A stretch of DNA of 64,000 nucleotides, from the NCBI RefSeq assembly GCF_050003625.1, contig NC_134400.1:62248241-62312240 (forward strand). Direction: 5' to 3'. Positions 43,185 to 56,498 of the stretch are shown here, in pieces; within the stretch, counting starts at the first letter, position 1, and every line of letters starts with the position of its first letter. Both the position numbers and the translations under genes were made by a program. The stretch is from Haematobia irritans. Its lineage: Eukaryota > Arthropoda > Insecta > Diptera > Muscidae. The notes under the pieces were generated by a model. It had not been told where the DNA came from. It searched no databases and worked only from the letters and a program-made list of their open reading frames with translations.

Positions 43185-44374
43185 TACTAGGTTCGGTTTT
43201 CGAGTTGAAAATCACTTTATTTTCGTGGTTACTTTTCCTGATATAAAGAAAATTATAAATGGAAACAAACATATTCATGTACAGATTGCCGAAATCTGGA
43301 GGAATAAGAAACTGCGCATCAATTGAGTTAATATTTATTGAACTGTTTTAATAAAGTAACCGCGAAAATTTCAACTCGAAAATCGTTCATAGTACTCACC
43401 TTTAGCCGCTTTTCTCTAATAATCCGTTACACTGAAAAAAAAAGAATGCCCGGTTCCAAAGATTTTGTCTTTACTTTAAAAAATTTGGTATTGATTCCGA
43501 GCCAAAGAAGCGGAGAATACAAGTAAGGATACTTTTAAGACACAATTCTCTTTTAAATTTGGGTTTTGTGTACTTGCTTCTAGGAAGCTCAGTGGTTAGT
43601 GTGTTGGCTTACAAAGTGCATGGTCCGTGGTTCGATTCTCCGTCCAGGCGAAAGGTAAAAAATTTAAAAAATTTATAAAATCGTATAATTTCTTCTACAT
43701 TGTTGGTATTACAGGAAAAGTTGTTAAGAACTAAAAACCTCGTGGATGTGAAAAAGATGTGAGGGAAAATGCAATTAGCAAGAAAACAATGTTTTTTTTT
43801 TTTTTGAGTTAGTCTTTATGAAATTGTTTTTACATCCTGGAAAAGAATAAAAGTTTATCACAAAAAGTATATACTTTTCTTCCAAATACACTTCCTTACA
43901 GTGAAAAGCAAATGAGAAACGAACTTTGTTTGTCTAAAATTTCGTTTGGGAGGAAAGAATTATTTTTTGCGTGTACTAGGTTCGGTTTTCGAGTTGAAAA
44001 TCACTTTATTTTCGTGGTTACTTTTCCTGATATAAAGAAAATTATAAATGGAAACAAACATATTCATGTACAGATTGCCGAAATCTGGAGGAATAAGAAA
44101 CTGCGCATCAATTGAGTTAATATTTATTGAACTGTTTTAATAAAGTAACCGCGAAAATTTCAACTCGAAAATCGTTCATAGTACTCACCTTTAGCCGCTT
44201 TTCTCTAATAATCCGTTACACTGAAAAAAAAAGAATGCCCGGTTCCAAAGATTTTGTCTTTACTTTAAAAAATTTGGTATTGATTCCGAGCCAAAGAAGC
44301 GGAGAATACAAGTAAGGATACTTTTAAGACACAATTCTCTTTTAAATTTGGGTTTTGTGTACTTGCTTCTAGGA
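42799..44374 (+). repeat. About 788-bp direct tandem duplication
   Basis: Units 42799-43585 and 43586-44374 differ by a T-run length (12 against 14) and at one clear base in the tRNA-like part (GGCTAAC against GGCTTAC). The junction joins the interior of MITE X (CTTCTAGGA) to the tRNA-like module at an AGC microhomology. The duplication happened after X and Y5 had inserted. Confidence 0.92.
43186..43410. repeat. MITE family N (and duplicate at 43974-44199)
   Basis: TACTAGGTTCGGTTTTCGAG to AACTCGAAAATCGTTCATAG and TACTCACC, inverted ends about 220 bp apart, followed by the start of an M MITE. The second copy is part of the tandem duplication. Confidence 0.7.
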
Positions 44375-45013
44375 AGCAAATTTTAATTTTTAGCTTTCTC
44401 AGCTTATTTTCTTCATATGCTATCAAAGTCCTTTAAAAACGAGTTAAGGACAACTTTATTTTCCAAATTAAGACTCGACATCCAGTAGAAATTATGCTAT
44501 GTTTCAAGTAAAAAACATCTTTAAAATAAAGTTTAGAAAAACATGTCCTAAATTTGAACGATTTTTTGCTTTGTAGTCAAGACGCAAAAAAGAAACAAAT
44601 TTAAAGACAAATTCATTAAATTTAAAGATTTTTTCTGAATTATTAAAATCAAGTTGACCTTAGCCCAAACATTTTTTCTTTCATGTTATGATACCCATTT
44701 TTAAGTCAAATCCCTTAATTATAAAGACATTACGACTTCATTGAAAAGATTATCGACTTTTGGACAAAGAAAAAAACTTTATATTAGAGAAATGCATCTT
44801 CTATGCAAAGCAAAATTTGCATTCGTATTTTAAAGACATGAAATCTTTGACCTCACGACAATATTTTTTTCAGTGTATAAGGAATATAAACTTTGTGAAA
44901 AGTTGCTTTGTGGCATTCCCCATCAAGTTTTAATAAAATTTGCATTAAAGGGGTATAATTTTTTACTGTTGTTAATGATTTATTTTCGATTTTAGCTGCT
45001 AAACTCGAACTTT
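43408..45013. repeat. MITE family M, copy 7, split by element X
   Basis: The left arm CTTTAGCCGCTTTTCTC is seen in both duplication units. After X the sequence resumes at 44878 with AAGGAATATAAACTTTGTG and ends TAGCTGCTAAACTCGAAC. Confidence 0.65.
44219..44875. mobile_element. TA-flanked MITE of family X, complete
   Basis: 657 bp, CACTGAAAAAAAAAGAATG to ATATTTTTTTCAGTG, flanked by TA at 44217-44218 and 44876-44877 within an M MITE. A partial copy begins at 43432 in the first duplication unit, another lies at 8645-8930, and a diverged relative at 45010-45775. Tc1/mariner-type TA target. Confidence 0.88.
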
Positions 45014-45775
45014 AAAAACAAAAAAAAAAGTTAACTTGGATCCAAAGATTTTGACCTTCTCTTAAGGATTTTGGTATTGAATCCGAGCCAAAGATGCGGC
45101 TACTTTAAAATAAAGACATTTTTTAGCGACCTATCTGGCCTTAAATCTAGGACCTATAAAATTAAAATTAGGACACTTATCTCATTTATCGACTTTTCAT
45201 TCTATTTTGCCGGTATATTAATAAAGCTAGTCACGTACAAACAAATACCAGTTTAAAAATCCAAACTATGACGGATATTTCGCAGTAAAAGATATTTTCT
45301 TAATTCTAAAAAAGGCCTCGAGCTCGTTTTTATCAATAATTCATTAATTGGAAAAATCAAATACAGGTCGAATACAATAAAAAAAAGTTTGTAACATTCT
45401 AAAAAAAAACTTTAAACCAAAGATGCTAAATCCTCAAAATAAGTCTTAGCCCATATTTGAAGCGTTTTTATCTTAAATCTAAAGATTCAATATTTCAGTT
45501 AATTTAAGGGCGATTTCTTTAAATCAAAAATGTGTTTCTTCACTTTAAGGAAAATTTGCCTTAGTTTAAAGACATGCAACTTTAACGAAGGGACGCAAAT
45601 TTACAAAATTTGTGTCCAAAATTTAATGGAAAAAAATTTGAAGTAAAGATTCTAAACTTTATTTTAATTAAAATTTCATTTTTTTACAGAAATTTGTCCT
45701 TAATATTTTGTAATTTGCGCATCCTAAAATTTAGGTTGCGTAATCTTTAATATCACGTAAATATTTTTTTCAATG
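45014..45775. repeat. Diverged relative of MITE X
   Basis: GATCCAAAGATTTTGACC and TTTTGGTATTGAATCCGAG match the left part of X with substitutions. It ends near ATATTTTTTTCAATGTA. Inner sequence is rearranged. Confidence 0.6.
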
Positions 45776-47001
45776 TACCCACCTTAAACTTCAAGCAATT
45801 CATATTAAAATGATAATATGAATTGCAATGTGATGATTAAGTTAACAAAGACTGAAATTCAACCCTGGCTAGCAAGAATCTCGTCGAATTTTGTGGTAAT
45901 GGTGAATTTTGAGCTATTTTCACCACTGGACCTTGCATAAAGATGAATGGGAATTGAGTAAATACTACAGTCGAATCTTCGGCGATAAGAAGAATGAAAC
46001 ATTTTCGTTCGAATATTCGGCGTGGATTACCGAACACTAACACCATTTCATTTTGAAAATGAAATATTCGGTTGGCATGTACTGCTTAGTGTCAAACGGA
46101 ACAGTACCAAAATGCAAATGCATAAGTGTGTAAACATAACCGTAGAGCATGCTTACATTCTCTTTCGTTTTCCTTTTTGTAGCTTGCCAATTTTGCACAA
46201 AATTAGAACGTTTACGATGCACCACAGGATTTATAAATAAATTAATATATTAAAAGTTCATCCTTGGACAAAAAATTGTGACCAAAACCGTGAAAATATG
46301 AAATTTAATTTTGAGCAGCATTGCTCTTTACGAACAACACAAAAGCAAATGCTGGAAAATTAATGTATGGGGTCTTTACGAAAAAATCAAAAGGAAATGT
46401 CAGAAAATGAATTTTTGGAACTGACACACTTTTTCCCCCGGAGAGAAATGGATCATCTATATATATTCTATAATCTATGACATAGATAACTAAGTAATAG
46501 ATTAGCCATCGCTCTCCGACCAGCCCAAATGAATTTTCTGACATTTCGTTTTGTGTTTTTCTTAAAGAGAAAATTTGCTCAACAATTTTTTTTCGCGGTT
46601 TTAGTCGCAATTTTTTGTTCAAATATAAACTTTTGAATATTTAATTTGATTATAAATCATCTGGTGTATCAAAAGTGTTAAAATTGTGGATAAAATAGGA
46701 ACGAATCTCAGAGAGAATTTGGAATTCCCCTTACTTTCTTCGTTTATTCTTCATTTCAGGAACTGTCAAACGCAGTTTGACACTGATACTTAGTTATCTA
46801 TGACAAGCGAAACATTTTCCTCGGTGAACAAATACAACAACCTTGTCGGCAAACATTTCCTCTTTTTTTGTCAGGCAACAACAATGCCGAGTGGTGAGTT
46901 CAAAAATTTCATAAGAATTGGTAATTTTAATTTGGCGACACATCACAAGCTGTCACGGAACAAAATTGTTGCATTTGTTCGTCGCGGAAAAATGTTACCG
47001 C
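45776..47001. other. Unassigned sequence
   Basis: No recognised gene. The words AAAATGTCAGAAAATGAATT (46395) and AATGAATTTTCTGACATTTC (46528) form an inverted repeat with 100 bp between them, suggesting a small foldback element around 46310-46620. Confidence 0.4.
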
Positions 47002-47424
47002 CTATCACTAAGGTAGGGAGCCACCGTGGTGCAATGGTTAGCATGCCCGCCTTGCATGCACAAGGTCGTGGGTTCGATTCCTGCTTCGACCGAACACCAA
47101 AAAGTTTTTCAGCGGTGGATTATCCCACATCAGTAATGCTGCACCCTCAAAAAAAATCGCTTATCTAACATATGTTCCAAACATATTTTGCAGGAAGCAC
47201 ATATATTATTGGATACTGCCGAAACATTAATATGTTCGTTTTATGTGAACATATTATATGTTTGGAAGCTTGGAAGAATATGCTTGGAAGAATTTTCCCC
47301 AAAGAAGATTGTGCTCATTCCCTCATATAATTTTCACTTCCACGAAATTTTTTAGTTCTTGGCACTTTTTTCTGTAATACAAATAATGTTGAAGAAATTA
47401 TTCAATTTTATAAATTTTTTAAAT

Positions 47425-47693
47425 TTTACCTTTCGCCTGGACGGAGAATCGAACCGAGGACAATACAGTTTGTAAACCAACACTATCCACTGGGCTGTAG
47501 CTGTTATAGTCACCAGTAGACAATTATCGTTATAAGTTAAATTTATATAGCATAGTTTGCAGCGCCCACGAGCCTATGCAAACATAATATTATTTAACAG
47601 AAACATACATTTGTTGGCCACGTGGAGCAGTGGTTAGCATGTCTGCCTTGCATGCAAAGGGTCATGGGTTCAATCCCTGCTCCGACCGAACCA
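47425..47693. repeat. Divergent tRNA-like pair in Y1
   Basis: The minus module (47425-47512) has CGGTTCGATTCTCC as B box and CCCAGTGGATAG as A box. The plus module (47617-47693) has GGAGCAGTGGTTAGC and GGGTTCAATCCCTGC. The plus module's loop region CCTTGCATGC resembles an alanine tRNA with anticodon TGC. This is suggestive only. Confidence 0.7.
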
Positions 47694-48526
47694 TTTTTTT
47701 TTAATTTACACATTTATATTTATGCTATATTAAATTTTTCTAATGAAACTTCGAAATGTGGGTTATTAAAAATTTACAGCCAGGAAAGATATAAACGAAA
47801 TGGACTGATAAAATATTATTTTCTATTGCAAAAATAACAATTTTGTAACAAAAAACAGTTTTTGGTATAAAAGTTTGAAATTTTGAAAGGAATTCAAAAA
47901 CTCTAACAAAAGAAGAACGTTGAGTCGAGTATAAACTTACATAAATAATTTTATAATATACACATACATTTATTTAGGCGTGAACAGTTTTTTACTTGCA
48001 TTTAATACCATTTTAAATGCATTTACAACTTATTGTTTTTTGTACTTAATTTAAATTTTTTAACTCGAACTTAATGCCCGCTTTTATATTTGAAGGTGTC
48101 CGTCAACTTCTCTTGGACTACTTAGTAATAAAGAGGAACTAAACTTTGTTTATATACATTTTACTTTTTAATTTTTCACTATTTCCTCCTTTTTTCATTT
48201 TACTGTCCCAACTCTAAAAAGAGTATAGTGCCCTTTCGTTATTTCTATGAAGATCCCTTTGTAATTTTTGTATATTTTCCACCGCTTTTTAATTTCCTTT
48301 GCCTGAATATTTTGACTTACTACTCGTACTTTCCGATTTCTTTTAACGAACCACGAAAAAAATTGTGCCCATAATGACAAAATGATAAACAAGACACATG
48401 TCCACACATACATAAAATGCTGCTCTCAAGGCGAAAACACATGCTGTTTTTTTTCAAATGTCTATTCTCTTGGTTCCGAATGTCTATTCTCTTCACTCCG
48501 AATATTCATTCTAATATTCAAATTAA

Positions 48527-48665
48527 CAGCCTGTTTCTGTATGTCGATCGAGCTCTATCGATCGACTGGAATGCATAGAAACAGCTGATTTTTGGTTATA
48601 AATTCAGCTGTTTGTGTCGATTTCAGTCGATCGATTGAGCTCGTTCGACATACAGAAACAGGCTG
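48527..48665. mobile_element. 139-bp MITE with 3-bp TAA target duplication
   Basis: CAGCCTGTTTCTGTATGTCG and its near-perfect inverted match CATACAGAAACAGGCTG enclose a GATCGAGCTC-type palindrome. TAA is duplicated at 48524-48526 and 48666-48668. The empty site (CAAATTAAATAATATTT) is preserved in copies Y2 and Y3. A 3-bp TAA duplication suits the PIF/Harbinger group. Confidence 0.9.
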
Positions 48666-49370
48666 TAAATAATATTTAGACTTAAGCATATCACATTTTT
48701 GGTCTTATCATAAAACAGTTTTCCGAAATAACATACAAGCGGTTTCACAGAAATTGCTCTCTTTTGATTCTCTCGCTTTGTTAAGTTGATATCTTTCATC
48801 AACCCTACTGGTTTCTATCTCTATTTCTTTCTCTATACTCTATCTCTGTCGCTCTCTGAAAAAATATTACAACACATATATGTTTACTCGAAATTTGTAA
48901 ATTTATATATGTTTACATTCACACATATTATTTTTATGAAACATTCATGCCCTAAACATAATATATTCTAACATATTAACATAGGTGTCCCAAACATTTA
49001 GTGTTAGTTTAGAAACATTACATGTTTGCACTTAAATATATTGTGTTTAAAAATTGTGCCCGAAACACATTTTGTTTATATCGGAACATATGAAAAACAT
49101 ATTTTTCTAACAGTGTGGTGACATTTCTGAGGGTTTCAAAACTTCTCTAAGTGGTTTCACTGCAATGTGGAACGCCGTGCGGACTCGGCTATAAAAAAGA
49201 TGTCCCTTGTCATTGAGTTTAACATGGAATCGGGCAGCACTCAGTGATAAGAGAGAAGTTCACCAATGTGGTATCACAATGGACTGAATAGTCTAAGTGA
49301 GCCTGATACATCGGGCTGCCACATAACCTAACCTAACCTAACCTAACCTAACCTAACCTATCGCTAAGGT

Positions 49371-50033
49371 TCTTTTTTAAGAAGTCAATGGATGTAAAGA
49401 GATTGAATGGATACGTCCAAAGAATAGGGTTGCCAGATGATGGTTGGCGAAATCCGGGACTTTACGTCGCACATTCCGGGATTTGTCGGGACAAGCAAAC
49501 ACAGTGACAGTTGAGATTCAATTTCATATAATTTTTTTATAAAGTAAAACGAAAACATAACAGGCCCATTATTAAATCTAATGTAAATATCATACATTGC
49601 ACCCTCAAAAACACATCGCTTCTCTAACATATGTTCCAAACATATTTTGCAGGATGCACATATATTAGTCTTGGAGTCGGAGTCTGAAGATTTTGCTGGA
49701 GTCGGAGCCGTATAAATTTTGCTCGACTCCGACTCCGGCGAAACAAAATTTGAAGAACACTTCATATCTTTGTAACTAAAGAAATATTTCGACAAATTAG
49801 ATTCGATGGGGGTTTTTAATCGAACAACGAAAAACGAAGTATTGGGTTTCAGTCCATTCAAAGTGTATTTATATGGGTGAAATTTCACGGTGATATAAAA
49901 AGTACGTTTTACTAGAATATGGGCTGAATTGATCACATATATGGCCTATTTTTAACATATTAAACTATCGATTTTTGACCCTATATATGCTCTTGATAAA
50001 GGTAAAATTTTAAGGCAATATAGCAGTAAAACC
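49371..50033. other. Unassigned sequence with a truncated Y end
   Basis: A Y-type end (CACCCTCAAAAACACATCGC) begins at 49600 and stops at about 49670. Next comes an imperfect palindrome of GGAGTCGG and CTCCGACTCC words (49675-49740). A GTTGCCAGATGATGG motif at 49431 resembles a hAT end. No gene recognised. Confidence 0.45.
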
Positions 50034-50309
50034 TACACCCTCAAAAAAAATCGCTTCTTTAACATATGTTCCAAACATATTTTGCAGGAAGCACATATAT
50101 TATTGCATACTGCCGAAACATTAATATGTTTGTTTTATGTGAACATATTATATGTTTGGAAGCATTTTGAGCCAAAAATATTATATGCTTGGAAGAATTT
50201 TTCCCAAACACGATTGTGCTCATTCCCTTTTTTAGTTATTGGCACCTTTCTCTGTAATACAAATAATGTTGAAGAAATTATTCACTTTTATAAATTTTTT
50301 AAATTTTAC

Positions 50310-50577
50310 CTTTCGCCTGCACGGAGAATCGAACCGAGGACCATACAGTTTGTAAGCCAACACACTATCCACTGGGCTACGTAGCTGTTATAGTCACCAG
50401 TAGATAATTATCGTTTTAAGTTACATTTATATAGCATAGTTTGCAGCGCCCACGAGCCCATGCAAACATAACATTATTTAACAGAACCATACATTTGTTT
50501 GCCACGTGGAGCAGTGGTTAGCATGTCTGCCTTGCATGCAAAGGGTCGTGGGTTCAATCCCTGCTCCGACCGATTTT
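50310..50577. repeat. Divergent tRNA-like pair in Y2
   Basis: Minus module with CGGTTCGATTCTCCG, plus module with GGGTTCAATCCCTGC, same layout and spacing as in Y1. A long T run follows the plus module, as would end a Pol III transcript. Confidence 0.72.
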
Positions 50578-50841
50578 TTTTTTTTTTTTTAATTTACACA
50601 TTTATATTTATACTATATTAATTTTTTAAATGAAACATCGAAATGTGCGTTATTAAAGATTTATAGTCAGTAACAGTGCTTGATATAAACGAAATTGAAT
50701 GATTTTTGGATAAAATATTATTTTTTATTGCAAAAATAACAATCTTGTAATAAAAAACTGTTTTTGTACAAAACTTTAAAATTTGGAAGGAATTCAAAAA
50801 CTAACAAAAGAATAACGTGGAGTCGAGTATAAACATACATA

Positions 50842-51422
50842 CACCCTCAAAAAAAATCGCTTCTTTAACATATGTTCCAAACATATTTTGCAGGAAGCAC
50901 ATATATTATTGCATACTGCCGAAACATTAATATGTTTGTTTTATGTGAACATATTATATTTTTGGAAGCATTTTGAGCCAAAAATATTATATGCTTGGAA
51001 GAATTTTTCCCAAACACGATTGTGCTCATTCCCTAACATACTCGTAATTTTCACTTCCACGAAATTTTTTAGTTATTGGCACCTTTTTCTGTAATACAAA
51101 TAATGTTGAAGAAATTATTCACTTTTATAAATTTTTTAAATTTTACCTTTCGCCTGCACGGAGAATCGAACCGAGGACCATACAGTTTGTAAGCCAACAC
51201 ACTATCCACTGGGCTACGTAGCTGTTATAGTCACCAGTAGATAATTATCGTTTTAAGTTACATTTATATAGCATAGTTTGCAGCGCCCACGAGCCCATGC
51301 AAACATAACATTATTTAACAGAAACATACATTTGTTAGCCACGTGGAGCAGTGGTTAGCATGTCTGCCTTGCATACAAAGGGTCGTGGGTTCAATCCCTG
51401 CTCCGACCGAAAATTTTTTTTG

Positions 51423-51455
<33 letters not shown>

Positions 51456-52655
51456 CATTTATATTTATACTATATTAAATTTTTTTAAACGAAACTTCGA
51501 AATGTGTATTATTAAATATTTATAGTCAGTAACAGTGCTTGATATATACGAAATTGACTGATTTTTGGATAAAATATTATTTTTTATTGCAAAAATAAAA
51601 TTTTTTTAATAAAAAACTGTTTTTGTACAAAACTTTAAAATTTGGAAGGAATTCAAAAACTAACAAAAGAAGAACGTGGAGTCGAGTATAAACATACATA
51701 CATAATTTTATAATATAAACATAAATTTATTTAGGAGTGAACAGTTTTTTACTAGCATTTAACACCATCGCTCTAAAATTCCTTTTATTTTTCTTTAATA
51801 ATTCATTTTAAAGAAAATAAACTTTTTAAATTGTTTTAGCTGTAAAACTCGAACTTAATGCCCGCTTTTATATTTGATGGTGTTCGTCAACTCCTCGTGA
51901 ACTACTTTTTAATAAAGAGGAACTAAAGTTTGTTTTTTTTTACATTTTACTGTGTAATTTTTCACTATTTCCTCCTTATTTCATTTTACTGTCCCAACTC
52001 TAAAAAGAGTATAGTGCCCTTTCGTTATTTTTATGAAGACCCCTGATTTATTTTAACGAAAAATTGTGCCCATAATGCCAAAATGATAAACAAAACACAT
52101 GTTCACACATGCATAAAATGCTGCTCTCAAGGCGAAAACATATGCAGTTTGTTTTTCAAATGTCTATTCTCTTGGTTCCGAATGTCTATTCTCTTTATTC
52201 AAATTAAATAATATTTAGAGTTAAGCATATCAAATTTTTAGCCTTATCATAAAACAGTTTTCCGAAACAACATACAAGCGGTTTCACAGAAATTGTTCTC
52301 TTTTCATTCTCTCGCTTTGTTATGTTGATATCTTTCGTCAACCCTCCCGGTTTCCATCTCTATTTATTTCTCTATACTCTCTTTTTGCCGCTCTCTGAAT
52401 AAAATATCACAACATATATATGTTTACTCGAAATTTGTTAATTTATATATGTTTACATTCACACATATTATTTTTATGAAACATTCATGCCCCAAACATA
52501 ATATATTCTAACATATTAACATAGATGTCCGAAACATTTAGTGTTAGTTTAGGAACATTACATGTTCGCACTTAAATATATTGTGGTTTAAAATCGTGCC
52601 CGAAACACATTTTGTTTATATCGGAACATATGAAAAACATATTTTTCTAACAGTG
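50842..52655. mobile_element. Element Y3, inserted in Y2
   Basis: 1,814 bp, CACCCTCAAAAAAAATCGC to CTAACAGTG, TA at 50840-50841 and 52656-52657. It is highly similar to its host element along its whole length, and the uninterrupted target can be read inside Y3 itself. Contains its own tRNA-like pair at 51143-51412. Confidence 0.92.
51143..51412. repeat. Divergent tRNA-like pair in Y3
   Basis: Same arrangement as in Y1 and Y2. The plus module is followed within 10 bp by an oligo-T tract broken by a single G, then 23 T. Confidence 0.72.
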
Positions 52656-53606
52656 TACATAATTTTATAATATAAACATAAATTTATTTAGGAGTGAACA
52701 GTTTTTTACTAGCATTTAACACCATCGCTCTAAAATTCCTTTTATTTTTCTTTAATAATTCATTTTAAAGAAAATAAACTTTTTAAATTGTTTTAGCTGT
52801 AAAACTCGAACTTAATGCCCGCTTTTATATTTGATGGTGTCCGTCAACTCCTCGTGGACTACTTTTTAATAAAGTGAAACTAAACTTTGTTTTTTTACAT
52901 TTTACTGTGTAATTTTTCACTATTTCCTCCTTATTTCATTTTACCGTCCCAACTCTAAAAAGAGTATAGTGCCCTTTCGTTATTTTTATGAAGACCCCTG
53001 ATTTCTTTTAACGAACCAAGAAAAAAATAATGCCAAAATGATAAACAAAACACATGTCCACACATACATAAAATGCTGCTCTCAAGGCGAAAACATAAGC
53101 TGTTTGTTTTTCAAATGTCTATTCTCTTGGTTCAGAATGTATATTCTCTTTATTCAAATTAAATAATATGTAGACTTAAACATATCAAATTTTTGGCCTT
53201 ATCATAAAACAGTTTTCCGAAACAACATACAAGCGGTTTCACAGAAATTGTTCTCTTTTGACTCTTTTGCTGTGTTATATTGATATCTTTCGTCAACTCT
53301 CCCGGTTTCCATCTCTATTTCTCTCTATACTCTCTCTGTCGCTTTGAATAAAATATCACAACATATGTATGTTTAGTTGAAATTTGTAAATTTATATATG
53401 TTTGTATTCACACATATGATTTTTATGAAACATTCATGCCCCACACATAATATATTCTAACATATTAATATAGATGTCCCAAACATTTAGTGTTAGTTTA
53501 GGAAAATTACATGTTCGCACTTAAATATATTGTGGTTTAAAATCGTGCCCGAAACACATTTTGTTTATATAGGAACATATGAAAAACATATTTTTCTAAC
53601 AGTGTA

Positions 53607-54720
<1,114 letters not shown>

Positions 54721-55247
54721 TGATGTATTTTATGTTACCATACGTCGTAAACGTCACAAACCTATGACATATACAAATTTTTAGATATATACAAATTTAA
54801 ATTTCTTTTTTGGCAATTTTTGTATTGAGTAATGACTTTATCTGAGAAAAAAGAGCAAGGTCCAGGTCCGACTTTTTCCTACAACAGCAAACTTGGCGAT
54901 TGATATTTCACGCTATCATGAAAATTTATGTTCGACCCGGTTTCAACAATTTGAATTCAAACTTTTCTCTTATAAAAAATAATATTTTCGTTTCGAAATC
55001 CGTACGAATATTGAGGGTGAGGGTTTATGACATTTACTACGTTTTTTACGTTTTATACAGGTATATAACATTTTCGATGTTTACAACTTTTTGAATGACT
55101 TTTAACTAATTCAAGGCAGACTTGAGTCAATTGAATATTGTTCAAACTCACTTCTTCTCGATCATTAATGAGTTACCTTTTTGGTTACTAAAAGCTGATG
55201 CCTATGTAAGTAAAACAAAGTCATAGAAAAAATCAAATAAGTAAACA
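54721..55247. other. Unassigned sequence
   Basis: No gene or known repeat recognised. Confidence 0.4.
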
Positions 55248-56452
55248 AAAACCAGTAAGGAAAGTCTAAAGTCGGGCGGGGCCGACTATATTATACCCTG
55301 CACCACTTTGTAGATCTAAATTTTCGATACCATATCACATCCGTCAAATGTGTTGGGGCTATATATAAAGGTTTGTAACAAATACATACATTTAAATATC
55401 ACTCGATCTGGACAGAATTTGATAGACTTCTACAAAATCTATAGACTCAAAATTTAAGTCGGCTAATGCACTAGGGTGGAACACAATGTTAGTAAAAAAA
55501 TATGGGAAACATTTAAATCTGGAGCAATTTTAAGAAAACTTCGCAAAAGTTTATTTATGATTTATCGCTCGATATATATGCATTAGAAGTTAAGGAAAAA
55601 TAGAGTCATTTTTACAACTTTTCGACTAAACAGTGGCGATTTTACATGGAAAATGTTGGTATTTTGACCATTTTTGTCGAAATCAGAATAACATATATAT
55701 GGGAGCTATATCTAAATCTGAACCGATTTCAACCAAATTTGGCACGCATAGTAACAATGCTAATTCAACCCCTTGTGCAAAATTTCAACTAAATCGGAGT
55801 TAAAAATTGGCCTCTATGGTCATATGAGTGTAAATCGGGCGAAAGCTTTATATGGGAGCTATATCTAAATCTGAACCGATTTCAACCAAATTTGGCACGC
55901 ATAGCTATAATGCTAATTCTACTCCCTGTGCAAAATTTCAACTAAATCGGAGCAAAAAATTGGCCTCTGTGGTCATATGAGTCTAAATCGGGCGAAAGCT
56001 ATATATGGGAGCTATATCTAAATCTGAACCGATTTCAACCAAATTTGGCACGCATAGCTATAATGCTAATTCTACTCCCTGTGCAAAATTTCAACTAAAT
56101 CGGAGCAAAAAATTGGCCTCTGTGGGCAAAATGAGTGTAAATCGGGCGAAAGCTATATATGGGAGCTATATCTAAATCTGAACCGATTTGGCTGATATTT
56201 TGCAAGTTTTTCGAGACTCATAAAATATTCGGATGTACGGAATTTGAGGAAGATCGGTTGATATACACGCCAATTATGACCAGATCGGTGAAAAATATAT
56301 ATGGCAGCTATATCTAAATCTGAACCGATTTTTTCCAAAATCAATAGGGATCGTCTTTGAGCCGAAACAGGACCCTATACCAAATTTTAGGACAATCGGA
56401 CTAAAACTGCGAGCTGTACTTTGCACACAAAAATACATCAACAGACAGACAG

Positions 56453-56498
<46 letters not shown>

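Larger units (their letters stand above)
47142..49115. mobile_element. Element Y1 with divergent tRNA-like pair
   Basis: Starts CACCCTCAAAAAAAATCGC and ends CATATTTTTCTAACAGTG, an imperfect inverted repeat. TG is found on both sides, against TA for copies Y2 and Y3. Contains many CATATGTT/AACATATG words near both ends, the tRNA-like pair at 47425-47693, and a small MITE at 48527-48665. No transposase is present. Confidence 0.88.
47015..49357 (+). mobile_element. SINE with 13-bp TSD, split by element Y1
   Basis: Head 47015-47141 (GCCACCGTGGTGCAATGG, B box GGTTCGATTCC, body to CAGTAATGCTG) and remainder 49116-49357 (GTGACATTTCTGAGGG to seven CCTAA units). Flanks CTATCACTAAGGT at 47002-47014 and CTATCGCTAAGGT at 49358-49370 form the target duplication with one difference. 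The 1,974-bp element Y1 inserted later at TG in the body. Confidence 0.93.
50036..53604. mobile_element. Element Y2, split by a nested Y3
   Basis: CACCCTCAAAAAAAATCGC to CTAACAGTG, with TA on both sides (50034-50035 and 53605-53606). Without the insert it is about 1.75 kb. The tRNA-like pair is at 50310-50577. The insertion point of Y3 is in ATACATACATAATTTT. Confidence 0.9.

Noticed and set aside
43123..43326. Duplicated 67-codon ORF at 43123 and 43912
   Set aside because: Lies across MITE N and element ends; present twice only because of the tandem duplication.
49320..49360. Telomere or interstitial telomeric repeat
   Set aside because: Only about seven CCTAA units, attached to a SINE body and bounded by a target duplication, so it is a SINE tail.
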